A stretch of DNA of 40,756 nucleotides from an uncultured Slackia sp. (GTDB taxonomy: Bacteria; Actinomycetota; Coriobacteriia; Coriobacteriales; Eggerthellaceae), in NCBI RefSeq assembly GCF_944321625.1, contig NZ_CALUMA010000088.1, positions 1-40,756 on the forward strand. Direction: 5' to 3'. The position numbers were made by a program, and so were the translations under genes. Numbering within the stretch: position 1 is the stretch's first letter; each line of letters opens with the position of its first letter. The notes under the pieces were generated by a model. That model had not been told where the DNA came from. It worked only from the letters and a program-made list of their open reading frames with translations, and did not search any database. Shown one piece after another: positions 31,092 through 38,771 of the stretch.

Positions 31092-32282
31092 TTAAACCCC
31101 TTGTTTCGCGTGGGTATTGTAGCTTACGACCCAAATAATGATGCATGTGACGGCAAGGGCGGAGGCAAAAATGAAGGCAATGCGGAGCGAAATTCCTGAC
31201 TGAAGTATTATTCCCGCCGCAAGGCTTCCTGCCATCATGCCGAGGTCAAGGCAACTTTGTTGAACCGAAAAAAGAAACCCGGCGGTTTGTCCTTCGCGTC
31301 GCAGCCCCAGTTCTGCAGTGAGTGCAGTGGTGGAGCCAAAATAGCCTATTCCCAGTGTGACTGCTCCGATGCTCATGCATGCCTCAGATGCCAATGTCGC
31401 GTTAGTTGGTGCGCATCCCAATAGCGCCATGCCACAGAAATAGAGGCAGCCGAGGATGGTGATTGAGCACCGTGCGCCATACCGCATCAGCAATTTGCTT
31501 GCCATAGGGCTTCCGAGCAATCCGCCGATGCTTGCAAAAGTGAGCAGAAGACCGCTGTTAATGCCGGGGAGTACCTCTTTCATAAACAAGGGACCAAATG
31601 TGAGCACAATGCTGTAGCCAAACGCTAATGCGAATGGAAAACTAACGAGGGGCAGTAGCTCGCGCGGAATATGCGTGCCAATTGTGTCGGTTGCTTTTTC
31701 GTGCGCGGAACGATGGCCGTTGTGAAGCGGAATAAGCAGCAATAAGCCTATAAACGCCAAAAATGACAGAATGCCGAAGAACGGTCCATAGCCGAATGTC
31801 CCAATTGCCGGGAACAAAGCTGCAGGCATAATCATAAGCGAAGCCGTGGAAAGGAAACGTACTATGCCTATGCGACGCGGGCAGCTATCCGAATCGGAGC
31901 AAGTTGTGATGTAGTGAGCAACATTGGGGTGGTATGCGGCAAGCCCTATCGCCTGCAGCAGGCGCAGCGCAACAACGAGTGCAACGCTATTGCAAAGCGG
32001 AAGGAATATGCTAGGAATGCAGAATCCAGCTGCACCTGCAATGAGCAATGGCTTGCCGCCGTGACGGTCGGCAAGTGGGCCGAGGGCAATCCGAAGCAGT
32101 ACGGCAAGAAAAACAAACAGGCAGTTTTGTACGCCTGCTACCAATGCGCTTCCGCCGATGCTGAGTATGAACTCCGACATCGCCGACGTGGTTACATTGT
32201 TGAATCCGTAAATCAGAAATGCGGATATGAACAGTAATCCCATATCAGACGACGGAATTGTCGCAAACCGTTGCTCCCCCAT
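31092..32282 (-). CDS. MFS transporter
   Basis: A 396-residue major facilitator with about twelve membrane helices in two halves. The loop 2-3 motif is GPLADRHGGKPLL. The substrate is not evident. A strong GAGGAGG site precedes the start. It is co-transcribed with the Crp-type regulator and divergent from the DMSO-reductase-type operon, so it may import the electron acceptor or export its reduced product; this is inferred from context only. The gene is more AT-rich than most of the window, which may mark recent acquisition. Confidence 0.88.
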   Translation of the reverse strand: MGEQRFATIPSSDMGLLFISAFLIYGFNNVTTSAMSEFILSIGGSALVAGVQNCLFVFLAVLLRIALGPLADRHGGKPLLIAGAAGFCIPSIFLPLCNSVALVVALRLLQAIGLAAYHPNVAHYITTCSDSDSCPRRIGIVRFLSTASLMIMPAALFPAIGTFGYGPFFGILSFLAFIGLLLLIPLHNGHRSAHEKATDTIGTHIPRELLPLVSFPFALAFGYSIVLTFGPLFMKEVLPGINSGLLLTFASIGGLLGSPMASKLLMRYGARCSITILGCLYFCGMALLGCAPTNATLASEACMSIGAVTLGIGYFGSTTALTAELGLRREGQTAGFLFSVQQSCLDLGMMAGSLAAGIILQSGISLRIAFIFASALAVTCIIIWVVSYNTHAKQGV

Positions 32283-32307
32283 ATTGTGCTGCCTCCTCCA
32301 TGACAGA

Positions 32308-32313
32308 ATTATA
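32308..32313 (-). promoter_or_regulatory. -10 of the MFS-crp operon
   Basis: A perfect TATAAT on the minus strand 26 bp before the MFS start, with no -35 at the right distance, which suggests activator dependence. Confidence 0.5.
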
Positions 32314-32346
32314 TACAGTGCGTCTTACCGGCATCTTCAGGGGAAT

Positions 32347-32360
32347 ACACAAAAATGTGT
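32347..32360. promoter_or_regulatory. Candidate Crp-type operator between MFS and molybdoenzyme genes
   Basis: ACACA-AAAA-TGTGT, a perfect 5-4-5 palindrome in the divergent region. It is centred about 45 bp before a predicted plus-strand start, from -10 CATAAT at 32387-32392. The half-site TGTG(T/A) is typical of Crp-family proteins, and one is encoded next door. Confidence 0.5.
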
Positions 32361-32386
32361 GCTCGGGAACAATGCTGAGTACTTGC

Positions 32387-32392
32387 CATAAT
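32387..32392 (+). promoter_or_regulatory. Putative -10 of the molybdoenzyme operon
   Basis: CATAAT with no -35, downstream of the Crp-type palindrome. The leader to 32511 is about 110 bases. Confidence 0.4.
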
Positions 32393-32433
32393 CCTGAATT
32401 CCCGTCTCTAATCCTGGAGGTAGACACACAGTC

Positions 32434-32493
32434 ATGAGTGGCGGCGTTTTGGCGTCGAACGTAACCTTTCGGCATCTTGTCCAATTCGATTAA
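32434..32493 (+). CDS. Possible 19-residue leader peptide
   Basis: A short frame (MSGGVLASNVTFRHLVQFD) with GGAGG upstream, though 13 bases away, in the leader of the molybdoenzyme operon. It has no family likeness and no attenuator hairpin. It may be chance. Confidence 0.2.
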   Translation: MSGGVLASNVTFRHLVQFD

Positions 32494-32510
32494 GAAGGGG
32501 GAGTGACAAG

Positions 32511-35048
32511 ATGACGGAATACAAGGCGGCGCAGCCCGAGTTCTTCATGAAGGACGGGAAGATGAACCGTCGTACGTTCATCAAAGGGGTCGGTGCCATT
32601 ACCGTTGCTTCCGCATTAGGTTTCGCGACAAATCCGAGCGTTGCAGAAGCTTCCAAGGGCGAGGTGCCTGCTGGTGAGGGGGAGAAGTCAGTTCATGCGG
32701 TATGCACGGTCAACTGCACGTCCCGCTGCCATCTGCAGGGTACGGTGCGCGATGGCAAGCTTATTCGCGTGGAACCGGGCGATATGCCTGGTCGTCCGGG
32801 ATACGCAAATGCATGCCTGCGTTCGATGAGTTATATTCAGCGCCTGCAGGACGAGAATGCGCGCGTTATGTATCCCATGAAGCGCACCGGAGAGCGTGGC
32901 AGCGGCGAATTCGAGCGCATCACCTGGGACGAGGCCATCGATCTTATCGCCGAGAAGCTCAATGCAGTTGTGGAGCAGGACCCAAAAAATGCTTCGTTTT
33001 ATTCGTTCACGGGCGACCTCGGAAAAATGTCGTGGGAGGCTCCTACGCGTTTTGCGGGATGTCTGGGTGCAACCACGTGGGACATCGAGGGCATAATGGG
33101 CGACCATGGTGCATCTATGGGCATGACTATGGTGTTTGGTACGCATCGCGGTGCGCACGACTCGCGTGACTACCTTAACTCCAAGCTGCTCATTTGCTGG
33201 GGACGTAATGTGGCCGATACGCATACTTCTGAGCTGCGCGATTACGTTGCCGCGCGCAAAAACGGTGCGAAGGTTATCGTGATCGACCCGCGTCAGTGCT
33301 CAACGGCGGCAATGGCAGATGAGTGGATCGCCATCAATCCGCAGACCGATCCTGCGTTGGCTTTGGGCATGATGAACTGGATTATCGAAAACGACCTCCA
33401 TGCGAAGGACAAGCTGGTGGAGGAGTCCGTGGCGCCCTATCTCATTCGTGAAGATAACGGGCGATATCTGCGCATGGTTGACGGCAAGGTTGTAGACAGC
33501 ATCGAAGAGGACAGCGCCGAAGAGGGCTCCATCGGCACTGCTCCGGCAGCTCAGGGCGCTGCGGGGGCGGGCGCTAGTAGCTACGTGCTGTGGGATGAGC
33601 TTACGGACGGCGCCGTTTCTGCTCCCGATGCGGCCACCATCAAGTCGGGCGCTGTGAGGCCGGCGCTTTCTGGCACATTCACGGTGGACGGCGTTGAGTG
33701 CCGAACTGCTTTCGATCATTTGGTCGATAGCTGCAAGGAGTATACGCTGGAGCGCACCTCCGAGATTTGCGGAATCCCTGTCGAGACAATCGAGCGTCTT
33801 TCCCGCGAGTATATCGAAGCTCAACCTGCCGCCATTCGTATGGGCCAGGGTATGCAGCGCGTGTACCATTCCTATTCGCCATTCCGCACCGTGGCAACGC
33901 TCGCCATGGTTGCGGGATATATCGGAGTTCCCGGCGGTGGCGCGTCTCACGCTGGTGGCACCGCCACCAATAAGCCTGTTGCAGGGTACGTTGGCCCCGT
34001 ATACGACTTCACTGATTGGTCGGATACCGGTAAGCAGGCAAACCTGCTGCCTTCGTCGCAGGTGTACAACGCTGCAGTGAACCGCGACCCGGTGGGCATC
34101 GATTTCATGTGGATTGCTAACTCCAACTTCATCAACATGTCCCCCAATTCTAACTACATCATCAACACGGTGTTACCCGCGATTGATTTCATCGTGACTG
34201 TGGATCCCTGGTGGACGTGGACGGCGAAGTATTCCGACGTGGTGCTGCCGGCTACTACGTACTGGGAGCATTGGGATCTTATTGACCGTAGCCCTTGGGC
34301 TATGTTCAACCAGCCTTCCATCCAGCCGATGGGCGAGAGCAAGTCCGACGTTGAAATCATGACCATGCTGGCAAAGAAATGCGGTGTCGAGCAATACTGG
34401 GATAAGACCGACGAGGAGTGGGTCCGCCAGTTCGTAGGCACTGACCACCCTGCGTGGGACGATTTCGATTGGGATCGTGACGTTGTGGAACAGGGCATTT
34501 ACGGCCGTTCGGACGCAATCTACGACTCTGCCATCGTGTACGCCGATGGTACGGGGTATCAGACCGATACGGGAAAGTTCGAATTCTATACCGAGGCAAT
34601 GCTTGAGTTTAATGATGAGGTCCCTACGTGGAAGCCTCCTCTGGAGGATCCGCGCCAGGGAGAGCTGTCCGAGAAATACCCTCTCGTGTTCATTCAGTAC
34701 CATGACCGACTCAACGTTCATACTCAGCATATTTTAAATCCTGCGCTCGAGGTGGTTCAAGATGAGCCTCTGCTGCAGATGAACCCCGTGGATGCCGCTG
34801 CGCGTGGCCTGTCCCACGGCGATGTGGTGCACGTGTTCAACGATCGCGGCGACATGAAGATTCGCCTGTTCGTCACCGAGGGCATCATCCCCGGCACGGT
34901 GGCAACGCAGAGCGGATGGACCCCCGATTACTTCATCGAGGGCTGCTATCAGAACCTTTCTCATCTCACCATCTGCGACGCTGAGGAAGCTTATAGCATG
35001 ACGAATTCGGCGTTCTACGACATCCTCGTCGAGGTCGAGAAGGCATAG
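32511..35048 (+). CDS. Tat-exported molybdopterin oxidoreductase, DMSO reductase family
   Basis: The catalytic subunit (845 residues) of a DmsA-type respiratory reductase. The twin-arginine signal is MNRRTFIKG (R20, R21). The N-terminal cluster motif is C65-x3-C69-x3-C73-x28-C102, expected to hold a [4Fe-4S]. The molybdopterin domains follow, with typical stretches LLICWGRNVADTH, VIVIDPRQC and a C-terminal dinucleotide domain from about residue 720 (FIQYHDRLNVHTQH). Residues about 325-350 are a low-complexity Ala/Gly/Glu insert. The molybdenum ligand cannot be assigned with certainty. Related enzymes of this class of bacteria include DMSO reductases and catechol dehydroxylases, so the substrate is open. 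FeS and membrane subunits follow. Confidence 0.92.
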   Translation: MTEYKAAQPEFFMKDGKMNRRTFIKGVGAITVASALGFATNPSVAEASKGEVPAGEGEKSVHAVCTVNCTSRCHLQGTVRDGKLIRVEPGDMPGRPGYANACLRSMSYIQRLQDENARVMYPMKRTGERGSGEFERITWDEAIDLIAEKLNAVVEQDPKNASFYSFTGDLGKMSWEAPTRFAGCLGATTWDIEGIMGDHGASMGMTMVFGTHRGAHDSRDYLNSKLLICWGRNVADTHTSELRDYVAARKNGAKVIVIDPRQCSTAAMADEWIAINPQTDPALALGMMNWIIENDLHAKDKLVEESVAPYLIREDNGRYLRMVDGKVVDSIEEDSAEEGSIGTAPAAQGAAGAGASSYVLWDELTDGAVSAPDAATIKSGAVRPALSGTFTVDGVECRTAFDHLVDSCKEYTLERTSEICGIPVETIERLSREYIEAQPAAIRMGQGMQRVYHSYSPFRTVATLAMVAGYIGVPGGGASHAGGTATNKPVAGYVGPVYDFTDWSDTGKQANLLPSSQVYNAAVNRDPVGIDFMWIANSNFINMSPNSNYIINTVLPAIDFIVTVDPWWTWTAKYSDVVLPATTYWEHWDLIDRSPWAMFNQPSIQPMGESKSDVEIMTMLAKKCGVEQYWDKTDEEWVRQFVGTDHPAWDDFDWDRDVVEQGIYGRSDAIYDSAIVYADGTGYQTDTGKFEFYTEAMLEFNDEVPTWKPPLEDPRQGELSEKYPLVFIQYHDRLNVHTQHILNPALEVVQDEPLLQMNPVDAAARGLSHGDVVHVFNDRGDMKIRLFVTEGIIPGTVATQSGWTPDYFIEGCYQNLSHLTICDAEEAYSMTNSAFYDILVEVEKA

Positions 35049-35067
35049 GCGAAAAGGAGTGACGACA

Positions 35068-35637
35068 ATGGCTGAAACGAAACGCTTCGGCATGGTTATT
35101 GACACGCGGCACTGCGTCGGATGCCAGACCTGCACGATTAGCTGCAAGATTTCCAACGAGGTGCCGGGTTCCGCTCACTGGAACCATATGGAAAGCCTTA
35201 CGGGCGACGTGCTTTACCAGCCCACGGGCACATTCCCCCATCCGGTGCTGGGGTTCCGTCCCATGCTGTGCAATCACTGTGACGACCCCGCTTGCGTGCG
35301 TAACTGCCCTTCGGGCGCGATGCAGAAAGATCCCGAAACCGGCATCGTGTCGGTTGACCAGAATGTTTGCATTGCCTGCGGATATTGCGACTGGGTGTGC
35401 CCTTACGGCGCACCGTCGATGGATGACGTGAATCACGCCATGTCCAAGTGTAATTTCTGCGCAGAGCGCGCCGCGAAGGGCGAAGAGCCGTTCTGCGTGG
35501 CCAGCTGTCCGGCAAATGCCCGTATTTTCGGCGATTTGAACGATCCCGAAAGCGAAGTGAGCAAGCTTATTCACGAACACCACGGTGAGCAATACCTGCC
35601 TGAGGCAGGAACCAGCCCGTGTGTCTTCTATATCTAA
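35068..35637 (+). CDS. DmsB-type electron-transfer subunit with four FeS clusters
   Basis: A 189-residue ferredoxin-like subunit passing electrons from the membrane subunit to the molybdenum enzyme. Four Cys groups are visible: CVGCQTCTISC, CNHCDDPACVRNC, CIACGYCDWVC, and CNFCAERAAKG with a later CVASC. This pattern fits four [4Fe-4S] clusters. The start at 35068 has AAAAGGAG 8 bases upstream; the in-frame GTG at 35059 is too close to that site. It has no Tat signal, so it should be co-exported with the catalytic subunit. It lies 19 bp after that gene. Confidence 0.93.
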   Translation: MAETKRFGMVIDTRHCVGCQTCTISCKISNEVPGSAHWNHMESLTGDVLYQPTGTFPHPVLGFRPMLCNHCDDPACVRNCPSGAMQKDPETGIVSVDQNVCIACGYCDWVCPYGAPSMDDVNHAMSKCNFCAERAAKGEEPFCVASCPANARIFGDLNDPESEVSKLIHEHHGEQYLPEAGTSPCVFYI

Positions 35638-35652
35638 GGCAGGTGGTCAACA

Positions 35653-36441
35653 ATGTTGGAGATTCTCCCTCTGCTCGTTTTCACGACATTTGGCGGCATT
35701 GCCGCAGGCGCTTATGTTATGAATGCGTTTGGGCTGATTGCGGGTTCTTATGAAGCAAAATCCTCGAGCGATGAGGACGGTCGCGCATGGCTTTTCCCGC
35801 TGGTGTGCATTGCACTTCTGGGCGTGGGCCTCGTGGGCACGCTTATGCATCTGGGACAGCCGCTGCGCTTCATTAACGGTATGATGCATCCCAGTTCCAT
35901 GATTTCTCAGGAATCGTACTGGGCCATCGCGTTTGGCGTTGTGATGGTTGTCGATTTGGCCCTGTCCAAGGTGAAGGGATCTTCTTTCGCAGCGGTGCGC
36001 GTAATTGGCGCCATTGCGGCATGTGGGCTGATGGTGGTTACCGGTCTTGCGTATCAAGCGTGCGCTTTCATTCCCGCCTGGTCAGGCGTCATCACGATTC
36101 CCTTGTTCATTGTGGGCGATCTTGCCGTGGGTGCTGGATTGTGCCTTGTTTTTGCCAAAAGCGAAGGCCTGGTGCGTGCGCTGCATGTGGGCAATATCGC
36201 GGTATCCTTCGGTTGGGTCGCGGTGGTGTTTGGCTATGCGATTCACCTGGTTGGCATCGGCGCTGATGTGGCGCTGGTTGCTGCGGGCGCCGTCATTGGT
36301 CCCGTGGCAGCTGCGGTTGTTTCCGCTCTTGCTCTGAAGGGTGCGCTTGCCGATAAACCTGCATCCTGGGCGGTGCTTGCGTGTTCCGCTATTGGCGTTC
36401 TGCTGGTGCGCGGAGCATTTTTCGCCATCGGCATTCTCTAA
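35653..36441 (+). CDS. DmsC-type membrane anchor subunit
   Basis: A 262-residue hydrophobic protein with about eight membrane helices, matching the DmsC family of anchors that oxidise menaquinol. LLVFTTFGGIAAGAYV at the N-terminus and GTLMHLGQPLRFINGM are typical DmsC signatures; the His in the latter lies where quinol-binding is expected. It follows the FeS subunit by 15 bp and ends the operon before a strong terminator. Confidence 0.9.
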   Translation: MLEILPLLVFTTFGGIAAGAYVMNAFGLIAGSYEAKSSSDEDGRAWLFPLVCIALLGVGLVGTLMHLGQPLRFINGMMHPSSMISQESYWAIAFGVVMVVDLALSKVKGSSFAAVRVIGAIAACGLMVVTGLAYQACAFIPAWSGVITIPLFIVGDLAVGAGLCLVFAKSEGLVRALHVGNIAVSFGWVAVVFGYAIHLVGIGADVALVAAGAVIGPVAAAVVSALALKGALADKPASWAVLACSAIGVLLVRGAFFAIGIL

Positions 36442-36477
36442 ATCTGATTGATAATTTACGCTACATCCCTCCCCGAG

Positions 36478-36512
36478 AGCCGCGCAAAGGGTTTGCTTTG
36501 CGCGGCTTTTTG
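36478..36512 (+). terminator. Terminator of the molybdoenzyme operon
   Basis: Perfect 12-bp arms AGCCGCGCAAAG (36478-36489) and CTTTGCGCGGCT (36496-36507), loop GGTTTG, followed by TTTTGTT. Confidence 0.92.
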
Positions 36513-36561
36513 TTAATGGCTTCAGCCTGCCCTCTGCGCCGAAGGCGCGAGAGGCGGAAAA

Positions 36562-37275
36562 CCACCCGCTTCGCGGGTGGACGGCGAACGGCTTTACAAA
36601 CCCACCCTCCTGCCGGATATTGACGATTGTTCAGGCCGTCAAGAATCCGAGCAGGAAGGATGGTGGTCGGCTATGGCCCAGAAGGCCTACAGCCTTTCGC
36701 ACACGAAGTGGATGCGCGAGTACCACATCGTGTTCACGCCGAAGTATAGGCGCAAAGTCGTCTGCAACCAAATAAGGGAGGACGTCGGGGACATCCTCAG
36801 GAGGCTGTGCGAGTACAAGGGCATCAAGATAGTGGAGGGGCACCTCATGCCCGACCACGTGCACATGCTGGTGGAGATACCCCCGAAGTACTCGGTCTCG
36901 AGCGTGATGGGGTACCTGAAGGGCAAGAGCTCGCTCATGATCTTCGACCGGCACGCGAACCTGAAGTACAAGTTCGGCAACAGGAGGTTCTGGGCGGAGG
37001 GCTACTACGTGTCGACCGTCGGGCTGAACGAGGCCACGATCGCCAAGTACATCAGGGAGCAGGAGGCGGCGGACATCGCGCTGGACAAGCTGAGCGTCAA
37101 GGAGTACGAGGACCCGTTCAAGAGGAAGTGACGCGCCCGGCACGCCGGTTCGACCGGCTGCCACGGGTCAAATGCAGTCGGGCCTGAACGAAGTTCGGGC
37201 CGGGGACTTGAGTCCCTGGCCCGGGTCCCTAGGGTTACACCCTAAGAGCAAACCACCCGTTTACACGGGTGGTTT
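36562..37275 (+). mobile_element. IS200-type element (ends approximate)
   Basis: A single Y1 transposase gene lies between two similar hairpins. The left one, at 36562-36580, is CCACCCGC-TTC-GCGGGTGG. The right one, at 37250-37275, is AAACCACCCGT-TTAC-ACGGGTGGTTT. Elements of the IS200/IS605 group lack terminal inverted repeats and use subterminal hairpins at each end, as here. More palindromes (37140-37245) lie in the right end. The exact cleavage sites are not resolved. No TnpB is present. Confidence 0.75.
36673..37131 (+). CDS. tnpA: IS200-type Y1 (HUH) transposase TnpA
   Basis: A 152-residue single-strand transposase, the usual IS200 size. The HUH pair is H62-V-H64 in MPDHVHMLVEI, and the nucleophile is Y126 in ATIAKYIREQE. 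The N-terminal WMREYHIVFTPKYR is diagnostic for the family. The start at 36673 is preferred because homology begins there; AGGAAGGA is 13 bases upstream. Codon use differs from the neighbours: arginine is mostly AGG rather than CGC, as expected for an acquired gene. All key residues are present, so the enzyme may be active. Confidence 0.95.
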   Translation: MAQKAYSLSHTKWMREYHIVFTPKYRRKVVCNQIREDVGDILRRLCEYKGIKIVEGHLMPDHVHMLVEIPPKYSVSSVMGYLKGKSSLMIFDRHANLKYKFGNRRFWAEGYYVSTVGLNEATIAKYIREQEAADIALDKLSVKEYEDPFKRK

Positions 37276-37293
37276 TGATTGCTAATGCGTTGG

Positions 37294-38427
37294 CTACTTC
37301 TGCGGATTCGCCTGCGTATAGCCTGATTGTTGAGGCTGAGCGATTGGGCGAGTTGGCGCATCGGCTTTTCGCGGCATGCGGAAGCGAGTCTTTTTCTCGG
37401 TAATATCTTCGCGGAAATCCGCGATACATTCTACGGTGGCGTCCTTGAGCCCCGTCAACTTTTCCATAGTGCCATCGCGAAAATCCGCCATCTGTTTGAC
37501 GGCGGCGTCACGTGCGTCGGCAGCTTTGGCCGCCGCTGCGTCGCGTGCAGCTCCGGCCGCAGATGCCATAGCTTGGCGCAAATCGTCTAGCAAACCGCAG
37601 CTCTTCAGGAACGAGAGCGCTTCGCCATACGAATTCCGGCGCAGCTCACGCATATCCGCCGGCCCATCTTCGGCGAGCAGCAGCGCCTTGGTTATCATGC
37701 CCACGCGCACTGTAAGATACGCGTTCGCCGCGCCCTGCGCCGCGGAGGAAAGTACCACGCTCGACGCCGTAATCGCTGCGTTTCCGCCGATGAGCGCCAC
37801 GATCTCTTCGAAATCCATCTCTTCCAGACCACCTGCTATAAGCGTTGCCTTCATCGCGCGCACGTACAGGCCGAACAGTGCGGGCGCCGACGGGCGATAG
37901 CCGCAATCCTCAACGATGCCGCGCACCATGCGCAGGTTTACTGCCAAGACCGAGATCATGTCGAAGGCGGGCGTCTGCGAGATGGCGGTAGTGGTGAACG
38001 ACGTCTTGGCCGCTTCTTTGATGCGCAGGTCGACCGCGGGCGTAAGGCTTGCTTTGTAATGCGCAACAAACTCGGCGACGGAGACGTCGTTCGCGCCGGA
38101 CGGCAGGCACTTTCTCATTTCCTCGGGCACATTGGCGCGCTGCAGGTTTTCTTCGAGCATGTGCAGGTATTTCCTTCGCGAACGCTCGCTGCCTTCATGC
38201 AGTTTGTACAACCCAAATACAGGACGGCTGAAGGTGCAGGCGATGGGGTAGGCGATGCCTGCCATTACGAGCACGAGAATAAGAAGATAGAAAATCACGC
38301 CAAGAATCCAGTGTGCTGAAGATAGCTGGTTCCCTAAAGAAACCACGCTTCCGATAAGTGCGAGCACAACAAGCAATCCGAATGCTGCAACGGGAAGGGC
38401 GATGCGGGCGCTGATCTTGGTCTCCAT
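37294..38427 (-). CDS. DUF697-like membrane protein with Ala/Lys coiled-coil tail
   Basis: A 377-residue protein. Two membrane helices lie at about residues 9-31 and 38-62. A soluble alpha-helical region follows, then a DUF697-like segment (about 145-245) with TAISQTPAFDMISVLAVN, RMVRGI and GGNAAITASSVVLSSAAQG. The end (about 280-350) is a helical repeat with DAAAAKAADARDAAVKQMAD, then a Pro/Gln tail. DUF697 proteins are membrane proteins often tied to GTPases, but no GTPase is adjacent here. The start has AAGGA upstream. Its stop lies 18 bp from the right end of the IS element. Function is unknown. Confidence 0.7.
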   Translation of the reverse strand: METKISARIALPVAAFGLLVVLALIGSVVSLGNQLSSAHWILGVIFYLLILVLVMAGIAYPIACTFSRPVFGLYKLHEGSERSRRKYLHMLEENLQRANVPEEMRKCLPSGANDVSVAEFVAHYKASLTPAVDLRIKEAAKTSFTTTAISQTPAFDMISVLAVNLRMVRGIVEDCGYRPSAPALFGLYVRAMKATLIAGGLEEMDFEEIVALIGGNAAITASSVVLSSAAQGAANAYLTVRVGMITKALLLAEDGPADMRELRRNSYGEALSFLKSCGLLDDLRQAMASAAGAARDAAAAKAADARDAAVKQMADFRDGTMEKLTGLKDATVECIADFREDITEKKTRFRMPRKADAPTRPIAQPQQSGYTQANPQK

Positions 38428-38699
38428 GGCGAATCCTTCGTGGTTTGAGCTGGCAAATGCGCTATACGCTTATTCTATGGCTTGATGCTAACAGCATGAG
38501 GAATTGCTATCGACCGGTTACGCGTCTTAAGATTTTTTTCCACTTCCTCCTCTGGTTCGGTTACTCCATTCGGCAAAGTTGCTCTTCCTAATTATTGTTA
38601 GGCGATGATTGCCGGATGGGTAGCGTTTCATGTTTGGGCAAAATGAGCTCCAAAGATTTCTTACTTTCGGGCAACCGTTCATGATTCAATCCTATTAAC

Positions 38700-38711
38700 G
38701 AACATATGTTC
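38700..38711. promoter_or_regulatory. LexA (SOS) box
   Basis: GAACATATGTTC, a perfect 12-bp palindrome identical to the core of Gram-positive/actinobacterial LexA sites (GAAC-n4-GTTC). It overlaps the predicted -35 of the next gene. The rest of 38428-38699 shows no gene. Confidence 0.75.
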
Positions 38712-38737
38712 ACTTTTAAAAGGCAATGCGATATCAT
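38709..38737 (+). promoter_or_regulatory. Promoter of the AlbA_2 gene
   Basis: TTCACT (38709-38714), 17-bp spacer, TATCAT (38732-38737). Transcription would start near 38744. GATAATTATC (38747-38756) is an additional 10-bp palindrome at the start region. Confidence 0.5.
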
Positions 38738-38771
38738 GTAGCGATAGATAATTATCAATGCATTGGCGGTG

